Part shown: one piece after another, positions 7,490 through 14,519 of the stretch
How the letters are laid out: each line of letters opens with the position of its first letter
Position numbering within the stretch: the stretch's first letter is position 1
Assembly (NCBI RefSeq): GCF_012927105.1
Contig: NZ_JABBFV010000028.1
Location: 1-38,279, forward strand
Source of the DNA: Sphingobium psychrophilum
GTDB taxonomy: Bacteria; Pseudomonadota; Alphaproteobacteria; Sphingomonadales; Sphingomonadaceae
Direction: 5' to 3'
Length of the DNA: 38,279 nucleotides
Notes under the pieces: model-generated
Databases searched by the model: none
Seen by the model: the letters and a program-made list of their open reading frames with translations, nothing else
What the model was told of the DNA's origin: nothing
Translations under genes and position numbers: made by a program

Positions 7490-8973
7490 TTTCTCACCCT
7501 GTCCTGTCCCGGCAAACGCGGGCGAAACGCGCTCACAATTTTCGTAAAACCCGAATAGTCCTTCGCCGCGAGTGCTGCGATCACCAAATATGCACCAGTC
7601 ACGATAGCAGCCGAGACATAAGCCTGTGAAAACTGGTGGGCCAACATCACTGCCGCGATGACGAAAACTATCATACCGATTTCCGATAATCCGATAGTAC
7701 TGATACCCAGCCGTTGCTTTAGAACATGAGCAATAACCGGTTGAAGCAGCAACGAAGAGGCAGCCATGCCGATAGGAATGCTTTCCAAGCCAAGGCGGGC
7801 ATGTAACATCAGTGGCACGCAAATCACTACCGCCAAGCCGGTTATCATGATCCCCAGCCCCCAGTTTGCGTAGCCAGCAATCTGGAGAATACGATCACAA
7901 CTCGCAAAGTTGCTCCGAACGAACGGGGCCACAGTCAGCATAATGGCGATCGGAACCGCCGATTCATAGTCGCCGAGCAGACGCAGCCCAAACGGCAGCA
8001 CCATTACAATGCCGGCCATCGTCAAAGAAACCGCTAGGAGAGAGGCCCGACGGCAACGGGTCACTTCCGCCTGTAAAACTTCCATATTTCCGACATGCAG
8101 CAACTGCCCGGCTATCGGTGTGAAGCGGCGTAGAATGATGAACTGAAAGAACGGATAAAGCGCCGCGATGCGGGCCGCAACCGCGTAATCAGCGGCCGCC
8201 AAAGAACTGAACAATCCGCTAACAATCAGGATATCTACACCGCCAAGCTGAAGCGAAGAGAATGAAAAAAGGACATATTTGGTTGCATAGCCAGCATCCC
8301 ACCGCACCCACGGCGCTAATCCGCCAACGGAGCGGCAACCCAGGCGCCATGCCGTGCGAAGCCACGGTATGGCGACCGACAATGTCATTACATGCGCTAC
8401 TGCGGTATCGGGAAGCGAAAGCAGATGGACCAGCGGCAATAGCAAAAGCCTCAATCCATTGGGTGCAGCTTCTGCCACGATGAGTGCTTCCATGATCTTC
8501 GAGCGCCCATCCAGCGCGCCGATCGCGACCGTGTTCAACGTCGAGAAGACCATGAACGGGGCAAATGCCATCAACCACCGTGCTAAGCTGGGCTTACCAA
8601 AAATCTCAATCGCGAGGCTGTCCGCCCAAAAAGCGCACCCCCCCGCCACTGCTGTAGCCAGGAGAATGCCCGTCAGCGCAACCGTCCTGTGTCGCCGAAT
8701 TTCCGCTTTGTGATCGGTCGGGGTTCGTGAGATATGGTAAAGCAGGACATTGCCCAATCCCGTTCCTATGCCAACTGAAGCGATCCGGTAGAAAGCAAAG
8801 ACACCCATCGCATCCCCGAATGAACTTTTGTCAAGCATCCGTGTCATCACGATCAGGACAACAAACTGCGATCCCAGCGCAAACAGTCGCGTACCGGTAC
8901 CAAGCAACAATAGGCCGCCATAGCCTTTTTTTCCAGCGTCGAAGCCGGTCTTGACACGTTGGATCAGCGTCAT
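7486..8973 (-). CDS. Wzx-like polysaccharide flippase
   Basis: A ~495-residue polytopic membrane protein of the MOP/oligosaccharide-flippase family with about 12-14 hydrophobic helices. The first helix pair reads LLLLGTGTRLFALGSQFVV, followed by the family-like RMLDKSSFGDAMGVFAFY ('lgpeefG..a' motif after helix 2). Start: ATG 8973 has a good Shine-Dalgarno (GGGAG, 7 bases upstream on the coding strand), better than the longer ATG at 9036. The role expected of the family is flipping an undecaprenyl-linked repeat unit to the periplasm. It forms a two-gene unit with the Fe-S protein (ATGA overlap) and is divergent from the pyruvyl transferase. It is the first of three Wzx-like genes in the window. 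Confidence 0.85.
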   Translation of the reverse strand: MTLIQRVKTGFDAGKKGYGGLLLLGTGTRLFALGSQFVVLIVMTRMLDKSSFGDAMGVFAFYRIASVGIGTGLGNVLLYHISRTPTDHKAEIRRHRTVALTGILLATAVAGGCAFWADSLAIEIFGKPSLARWLMAFAPFMVFSTLNTVAIGALDGRSKIMEALIVAEAAPNGLRLLLLPLVHLLSLPDTAVAHVMTLSVAIPWLRTAWRLGCRSVGGLAPWVRWDAGYATKYVLFSFSSLQLGGVDILIVSGLFSSLAAADYAVAARIAALYPFFQFIILRRFTPIAGQLLHVGNMEVLQAEVTRCRRASLLAVSLTMAGIVMVLPFGLRLLGDYESAVPIAIMLTVAPFVRSNFASCDRILQIAGYANWGLGIMITGLAVVICVPLMLHARLGLESIPIGMAASSLLLQPVIAHVLKQRLGISTIGLSEIGMIVFVIAAVMLAHQFSQAYVSAAIVTGAYLVIAALAAKDYSGFTKIVSAFRPRLPGQDRVRK

Positions 8974-9070
8974 GAAAATGCTCCCAGCTACAACTACCAA
9001 GCCAAGGCGACTTTGAATGGGTGGTTGCGCCTCCATACCGTGCTAACGCGATTTTTGTCCATATTATCTT

Positions 9071-9105
9071 GCGGTGCAGCACAACCTATGTCATTGCTGC
9101 ACCGC
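9071..9105. promoter_or_regulatory. Perfect 11-bp inverted repeat in the flippase/pyruvyl-transferase divergent region
   Basis: GCGGTGCAGCA at 9071-9081 is exactly complementary to TGCTGCACCGC at 9095-9105, with a 13-base spacer. It lies between two divergent transcription units (starts at 8973 and 9158), the expected place for a bidirectional operator. It could instead form a hairpin in the leader of the plus-strand transcript. An 11/11 match is unlikely to be chance in an interval of 184 bp. Confidence 0.5.
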
Positions 9106-9157
9106 GAGCATTTTTCGCACAAATGCGTCACCAACAGATGAGGCGCAAGTTTCTGTC

Positions 9158-10393
9158 ATGAAAATCATGTTCGTTGCCCATGAAGATTTCAGCAACCGTG
9201 GGTGCGAGGCGCTCGTCCGGTCGATCACTAACATCCTTGCCGATGCCGATCCTTCGGTCGAATTCCTACTCCCATCAAGAACGCCGGTGCGCGATCTGGC
9301 GCACTGGCCCAATTTGAAGTCACACAATGTCCGGCTGATTGGCGAGACCCTTTTCCAACGGCATATGGGCTGGTGGGGCCGTATCATAGAGAAGCTACCC
9401 AGTATCGTTCGCCTCGGTCCGCCTCCGATGCACGTCGATCCCGAGACAAAAAATTCTCTTGGTCAGGCTGACGCGGTGGTCTTCACGGGCGGCGACGTGC
9501 TTAGCTTGGAATATGGCCTGCCCTCACTGTTCTTCTGGCAAGGAGTGACTGATGCTGCACTCGCGATGGGCAAGCCGGTGCATCTGTGGGCGGCTTCGGT
9601 CGGCCCTTTCTCCAAAAATCCGGCAGTCGAGAAGCTTATGGTGAAGGCACTCAAGCGCTATACCTCAATCTCGGTTCGTGAGAGTTCGACCTTCGAATAC
9701 CTGACTGGGCTCGGCATCCCTAGCATACGCTACGTCGCCGACCCTGCCTTCGTGATGCTACCCGAACAGCACAACCACGGTGACACCCTGTTCGCATCCG
9801 CAATAGATGGCGTACTCGGATTCAACGTCAGCCCATTGGTGCGCAAGTTCCTGCCCGACGATGCCGCAAAGGAGCGATTCGACGCTGAGATCGTCGGTTT
9901 CATGCGTCAAGTGATAGACACCACTGGGCTTTCAATCCTGCTTGTCCCTCACGTCGATCCATTCGACGGTTCCGCAAAAAACAGCGACAGCATATATATG
10001 GCGAAGCTGCTGGCTGATGCGAGCATGCCTACCGGCAAGCTAGCGATTTTGCCGAACAACCTAAATGCCGCCCAGCTTAAATATGCGTTGGGCCGCTGTC
10101 GCTTCTTTATAGGCGCGCGCACCCATGCGACGATCGGTGCATTGTCTCAGGGTGTTCCAACAATCTCGATCGCGTACAGCGTTAAGGCCGTAGGTATCAA
10201 CCGCGACCTGTTCGGCGAGGAAAACGTGGTCCTGCCAACACCGCAGGTTTCTAAAGTAACGTTGCTCGCTGCGCTGGACCAGCTGTTCAATCGTGAGGAG
10301 GCGATCCGTGGCATCCTAGCGGAACGCATCCCGATCTGGCGCAGTCGTGCGCGTGAGGCCGCCCTGCCGGTGCTGGGTAAGTGCGACGCTTGA
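9158..10393 (+). CDS. Polysaccharide pyruvyl transferase family protein
   Basis: A 411-residue protein of the CsaB/WcaK/ExoV-type polysaccharide pyruvyl transferase family (GT-B-like fold, PEP as donor in characterised members). Signatures are FSNRGCEALVRSITNIL at the N-terminus (usual 'n.GDeai'), VVFTGGDVLSLEYG ('ggGG..l'), VHLWAASVGPFSKNPAV, ISVRESSTFEYL ('v..Rd..S...l'), RYVADPAFVML, and near the end RCRFFIGARTHATIGAL plus VPTISIAYSVKAVGI ('R.H..i.a...g.P.i.i.Y..K..g'). ATG 9158 fits the family start, while a weak AGG lies 14 bases upstream. It is cytosolic or membrane-associated and ketal-pyruvylates or otherwise modifies a lipid-linked sugar. The stop overlaps the next GT2 start (TGATG). 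Specificity is not deducible. Confidence 0.88.
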   Translation: MKIMFVAHEDFSNRGCEALVRSITNILADADPSVEFLLPSRTPVRDLAHWPNLKSHNVRLIGETLFQRHMGWWGRIIEKLPSIVRLGPPPMHVDPETKNSLGQADAVVFTGGDVLSLEYGLPSLFFWQGVTDAALAMGKPVHLWAASVGPFSKNPAVEKLMVKALKRYTSISVRESSTFEYLTGLGIPSIRYVADPAFVMLPEQHNHGDTLFASAIDGVLGFNVSPLVRKFLPDDAAKERFDAEIVGFMRQVIDTTGLSILLVPHVDPFDGSAKNSDSIYMAKLLADASMPTGKLAILPNNLNAAQLKYALGRCRFFIGARTHATIGALSQGVPTISIAYSVKAVGINRDLFGEENVVLPTPQVSKVTLLAALDQLFNREEAIRGILAERIPIWRSRAREAALPVLGKCDA

Positions 10394-11286
10394 TGCCGAC
10401 TGTTTCAGTAATCGTTCCGCACTTCAACCGTCAGGATCTGATCGTCCCTACACTGGAGTCATTAAACGCTCAGAGCTTTGTGGACTGGGAATTGATCGTT
10501 GTTGATGACGCATCCCTTGAGGACCCAACTGCGCTTGTGCAAACTACTGTACCGGGCGCGCGCGTTATCCTCCAGCCCGAGAATCGCGGCCCCGCTGCTG
10601 CGCGCAACGCAGGAATAGATGCGGCTCGGGGCCGCTTCGTTGCATTCCTGGATTCGGATGATCACTGGGAGCCGGAAAAGCTCGAACGTCAGATTACTAG
10701 TGTGCTCGCAGCGCCCAATCCCGACGCAATTTTCTGCGCGGTTCGCACGCGCGTGGTCGATGCCGAAGGCCGTGAAAGGGTACGACCTTCGCGTCCGGTG
10801 CAGGCGGGTGAGAAATTTGCCGACTTCCTTTATGTTTCGGGCGAATTTGCCCAATCCAGCTCGATGCTTTTAACTCAAAGGGTCGCGGCGAAAGTGCGTT
10901 TCCGGGAAGATTTGCGCCAATATGAGGACCATATGTTTTTCATCGAGTGCGGCAATGCTGGCCTCACCTACCTGCTAATCGAAGAATCACTGGTGGTATG
11001 GCGCAACGACAACCGCCCCGATCGGCTCGGTCACTCGGACAACCTCGACAAGGGGCAGCATTTTCTTAATGTCGCTGGAGATGCGCTTAGCGAACGCGCC
11101 TGCCTGGCGTTCCAAACGCGTTTTTTGGGACCTAGGATGCTCCGTAAGTCGCCGGTCAAGGCAGTTAAAATCGCGTTCAAGGCCCTGCACAAACGAGCGG
11201 TGTCCCCCCGCGATATCGTGCTGCTGCTGGTGAAAACGGTGATGCCCGCCGGTGCTTATGCCAAGCTCAAGAGCCAGCTGCGCTGA
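10393..11286 (+). CDS. Glycosyltransferase family 2
   Basis: A 297-residue GT-A glycosyltransferase. It begins MPTVSVIVPHFNRQDLIVPT, then WELIVVDDASLEDP (first Asp pair binding the nucleotide), RGPAAARNAGIDAARGRFV and VAFLDSDDHWEPEKLE, where the DSDD is the metal-binding DxD motif. FREDLRQYEDHMFFIE gives the usual 'ED' region with the catalytic base. The ATG at 10393 overlaps the stop of the pyruvyl transferase as TGATG; the GTG at 10381 would lengthen it by four residues. It likely adds a sugar to the repeat unit in the cytosol. The 3' end overlaps the convergent acetyltransferase by 20 bp. Confidence 0.93.
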   Translation: MPTVSVIVPHFNRQDLIVPTLESLNAQSFVDWELIVVDDASLEDPTALVQTTVPGARVILQPENRGPAAARNAGIDAARGRFVAFLDSDDHWEPEKLERQITSVLAAPNPDAIFCAVRTRVVDAEGRERVRPSRPVQAGEKFADFLYVSGEFAQSSSMLLTQRVAAKVRFREDLRQYEDHMFFIECGNAGLTYLLIEESLVVWRNDNRPDRLGHSDNLDKGQHFLNVAGDALSERACLAFQTRFLGPRMLRKSPVKAVKIAFKALHKRAVSPRDIVLLLVKTVMPAGAYAKLKSQLR

Positions 11287-11809
11287 GCTTCGGCATCCGT
11301 ATCTGTGCAGGGATGCCTACTGCCACCGCACTGGCCGGAACGTCTTTCAACACCACGGCATTCGCCCCGATTACTGCATCATCTCCTATCGAGATTGCAC
11401 CGAGCACCTTGGCCCCCGCGCCTACTTGCACGCGGTTGCCGAGCTGAGGTGCCGACATCGGCTTGTCCATGTGGCGATTGCCAATCGTTACCCCCTGACG
11501 GATGATGCAATCGTCGCCGATCACAACCGAGCCGTGAATGATGATTGTTCCGAAATGCTCGATTGTAAGGCGTCGGCCGATCACTGCAGACTCTGGCAGC
11601 ATAATCCCGGTCGCCATTTCGGCGAACTTACGCAAAATGCAGTTCAGCACAAACCATATATGTCGCACAACAGGAATGCGGCATCGCATGCGAGGGTGGG
11701 ATAGGCGATAGCAAAGCAATGCCCAGAAGCCCTGAGAGAGGATGCCCTCATGCTGCGTTTTCAGATCTTCGATTATCAAACGAATCATGATCCACTGCTG
11801 CCCCGTCAA
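11267..11809 (-). CDS. Left-handed beta-helix O-acetyltransferase (serine acetyltransferase-like)
   Basis: A 180-residue CysE/NodL-type acetyltransferase. An alpha-helical N-terminal part (residues ~1-60) is followed by hexapeptide repeats: IGRRLTIEHFGTIIIHGSVV, IGDDCIIRQGVTIGNRH, APQLGNRVQVGAGAKVLGAI and IGDDAVIGANAVVLKDVPAS, ending with the usual VAVGIPAQIR. The His in IEHFGTIIIH matches the catalytic His region of the family. Such proteins in polysaccharide loci acetylate a sugar in the cytosol with acetyl-CoA. The start may be ATG 11809 or the internal ATG at 11788. It stands alone on the minus strand and converges on the GT2 gene with a 20-bp overlap. Confidence 0.85.
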   Translation of the reverse strand: MTGQQWIMIRLIIEDLKTQHEGILSQGFWALLCYRLSHPRMRCRIPVVRHIWFVLNCILRKFAEMATGIMLPESAVIGRRLTIEHFGTIIIHGSVVIGDDCIIRQGVTIGNRHMDKPMSAPQLGNRVQVGAGAKVLGAISIGDDAVIGANAVVLKDVPASAVAVGIPAQIRMPKLSAAGS

Positions 11810-11949
11810 GATTATTCAATATGTCAGCACGTTTAGATGCTCAAACCCAGTCTTCATAACAAATTGCGTAGCTTGCTCGACCTTTCGCATTCGTTCCATA
11901 TACCCAAATCCATAGCAGAAAAGCTCGGAAATCTTCAGCTTTTTACGCC

Positions 11950-12324
11950 ATGGACATCGGTTATCCGACCAACGCCGAGGCTAGTGGATCAAGTCTGACG
12001 ACCTTCCGATACCTCTACGACTTTGGTGATACCTGGGAGCATAGCGTCAAGGTCGAGCGCGTCAGCCCGGCCAGCCCGCACCTGACATATCCGCTCATCC
12101 TCGATGCAGTAGGCATGCGGCCTCCAGAGGACTGTGGCGGCCCATGGGGTTACGCCGAAAAGCTCGAAGCGCTCGGCGACCCACATCATGAATATTACGA
12201 AGAGGCGCTGGAGACCCTCGGTGACGACCATGACCCCAACGCCAAGCCCGATATCCACCTGATCGAGGCAAGGCTGGAAGCGCTCGCGAAAAAATGGGCG
12301 CCACGGACACGCCGGAAAGCCTGA
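11950..12324 (+). pseudogene. pRiA4b ORF-3-like protein, truncated at the N-terminus
   Basis: The frame encodes FRYLYDFGDTWEHSVKVERV, then RPPEDCGGPWGYAEKLEAL and DDHDPNAKPDIH. These are diagnostic of the plasmid pRiA4b ORF-3-like family (Pfam PF07929, by recollection), which is often linked to plasmids and IS elements. Full-length members are about 180-200 residues, and the roughly 80-90 N-terminal residues are missing. The ATG at 11950 falls in sequence that does not resemble the family, so the start is probably a chance codon next to a deletion or insertion boundary. Its function is unknown. It marks the junction between the two polysaccharide loci and suggests they were joined by a mobile-element event. 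The 140 bp upstream hold no other gene. Confidence 0.75.
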
Positions 12325-12344
12325 AGGGCCGCGCAACGCCGCCT

Positions 12345-14420
12345 TCAGTCGGCACTTACGCTGCTCCGGCCCACGTATTCGATGAAAGTAGGTCGCTCCT
12401 GAATTTCCCGTTCGAGACTGGTCCGCAACGCCATGACGAAAGGTACCGATAGATGGCTGTTGTCGTTATAGACTAGAACGCCATCGTGCATGACAGGGCA
12501 TGTCGCAATGCTGCACAGAAGATCCGCGATATCCCAAAGGGCAAGATGGGGCATGTCCCGAACAGGCAAAAGGCGGGATGGCGAACTGATATGCCGGTCA
12601 CGCCGCATATCGCAGGCACGGAAGTTTGCCCGGTTACGATCGACACATTCTGGAACGCTATATGTTTCGGTGCGGGGGTTATCCCGAATCGCCAATATGT
12701 CGATATTGTTTGCCATGATCCTTCGCCACGCATCAACATAGCCATCGGGAATGACCTCGCCGAAGTTACCAGGACCCGGCCGTGTCGCCGTCGTCACGAC
12801 AAGATCGGGTTTGAGCGCGATCGCTTTGGCCACGGCGTCACGGGCCCATTCGCGGCAGGCTTCGACCTGCTTCCCGGCCGTCCTGGGGCCGATATAGATG
12901 CCATCGATCGGACAGGCGCTTTTCGTGATGCTGAGCAATCGCCAGTTCCGGTCCTTAGCGATCTGCTCGAGCGCCGGAAACCACTGGGTCGAATGCGAAC
13001 CGCCGATGAGCAATATGGTGAATGCATTAGAATCAAGATTGCCCGTAGTGCAAAGCTGCACCTTGGCCGAGTGTGGGCCGGTATCGCAGCCATTAGTATA
13101 AAGTCTGGGCAACATCCCCTTGGCCGCGATCAACTGCCGATCGATGTCGGGCGGTAAGACTGTGTCCAGTGTCTGGATCGGTCCGGCGATGGGCCGGACG
13201 GTGTAGCTATGGGCATAATCACGCGCGATTCCCCCATAATATTGCTGCCAGGCAAGCAGGAACGCGGCGGATGGCACGGCCAGCATCGCTCCCGCGGCAA
13301 AGGGCGCTGACCGCCTTCTCCAGTCGCCCCTCGAATATCCACCCCCGTGCGACATGAGCCCTTTTGTGGGCTTTTCGATCAGAAAATGCAGGGCAGCTGC
13401 CAGCAGGAGCGCAAGGGCGATGACAAGGCAACCCTGGATCAGATCGAGCTTCGTTGTTCCTGCTGCCTCCTGATAGAAGATGAGGATCGGCCAGTGCGCA
13501 AGGTAGAAAGCAAAGGACAGCGATGCCAGCCGTTGCAGCAACGGCGCCTCAAGGACGCGACGTGCAAGCGACCCGTCAACCGCTTGGCGTCCAGACAGCA
13601 AAATCAGCATTGCGCCCGAGACCGGCACGAGCGCTGCAATGCCTGGATAAGCTGCATCTGCAGGGACGACCCAGACGCATGCCAGGATGAGCAACAGACC
13701 CATAGTGCGAGCGAGCGACGCTGCGCGCGCGCAGAGATTGACCATAGGCGCGACGCAAGCGCACAGCGCTCCGGCCATAAACTCCCAAAGCCGCGCTGCA
13801 GGATTGAAATAATGGGGCGCTGGATTGAGCGCCAATATCCAGAGCGCAAAAACAAAGGATGCAAGGCCGATCAGCGCGCAAGCGATGGTCAAAATCCGCC
13901 GATCATCGCCCCGGTTTCGGGTGGTCCTCGCTATCTGGCTGACGAGCAAGAGCCAGATTGGCAAGAAGCCGTAAAATTGCATCTGGGTGGAGAGCGCCCA
14001 ATATTGCTGAAAGGGACTGGCAGGCTGTCCGCGGGCCAGATAATCCGTCGATTCGCGCAGCAATTGCAGGTTTTCCAACTGCAGCAGCGCCATCCAGCCA
14101 TGCGTGGCGAAGGCTCGCCACAGGGAAATGGGCTGAAAATAGAGGCCTGCCATCAGCGTGAGGAACAGGATCAAAAAGGCTGTCGGGCAGATCCGCACAA
14201 GGATACGGCCCCAGAACCCCAGTAGATCGACCGTGCCCGTCTTTTCCAGCTGCTTGAGCAGCGAACCGGTCATCAAATAGGCTGAGATCACGAAGAAGAC
14301 ATCGACCCCGCCCGACACCTTGCCGACCCAGATATGACAGATCACGACCAGCGCCATGCCGATGGCGCGCAGCCCTTCTATGTCCTTGCGCCGGGCCGCC
14401 GGCATATGGGTGGTCGACAC
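12345..14420 (-). CDS. OafA-type acyltransferase-3 fused to a periplasmic SGNH domain
   Basis: A 691-residue two-domain inner-membrane protein. Residues ~10-375 form the acyltransferase-3 domain with about ten helices, opening RRKDIEGLRAIGMALVVICH (catalytic His) and GGVDVFFVISAYLMTGSLL. A further helix follows near 375-395, and the C-terminal ~290 residues form an SGNH hydrolase-like domain: ILLIGGSHSTQWFPALEQIA (block I Ser), ITKSACPIDG and, near the end, VYNDNSHLS with an intact DxxH. In characterised homologues such as Salmonella OafA/OafB, the membrane part passes acetyl groups across the membrane and the SGNH part transfers them to the glycan. It is the last gene of the minus-strand array, 99 bp after the GH74-like gene. 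The start may also be ATG 14405. Confidence 0.92.
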   Translation of the reverse strand: MSTTHMPAARRKDIEGLRAIGMALVVICHIWVGKVSGGVDVFFVISAYLMTGSLLKQLEKTGTVDLLGFWGRILVRICPTAFLILFLTLMAGLYFQPISLWRAFATHGWMALLQLENLQLLRESTDYLARGQPASPFQQYWALSTQMQFYGFLPIWLLLVSQIARTTRNRGDDRRILTIACALIGLASFVFALWILALNPAPHYFNPAARLWEFMAGALCACVAPMVNLCARAASLARTMGLLLILACVWVVPADAAYPGIAALVPVSGAMLILLSGRQAVDGSLARRVLEAPLLQRLASLSFAFYLAHWPILIFYQEAAGTTKLDLIQGCLVIALALLLAAALHFLIEKPTKGLMSHGGGYSRGDWRRRSAPFAAGAMLAVPSAAFLLAWQQYYGGIARDYAHSYTVRPIAGPIQTLDTVLPPDIDRQLIAAKGMLPRLYTNGCDTGPHSAKVQLCTTGNLDSNAFTILLIGGSHSTQWFPALEQIAKDRNWRLLSITKSACPIDGIYIGPRTAGKQVEACREWARDAVAKAIALKPDLVVTTATRPGPGNFGEVIPDGYVDAWRRIMANNIDILAIRDNPRTETYSVPECVDRNRANFRACDMRRDRHISSPSRLLPVRDMPHLALWDIADLLCSIATCPVMHDGVLVYNDNSHLSVPFVMALRTSLEREIQERPTFIEYVGRSSVSAD

Positions 14421-14519
14421 CGCTATTGCGCCTCCGCAACGGCGATATCGCAGCCTATTACCCGCGCTGCATGGCCCGATAGGCTTGTGTACCGCGCCCC
14501 TTTGGCCAGCACGATGCCC

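Noticed and set aside
13347..14225. 292-codon plus-strand open frame opposite the OafA-like gene
   Set aside because: It is rich in Arg, Gln and Cys with no motif, and complementary to the membrane domain of the real gene.
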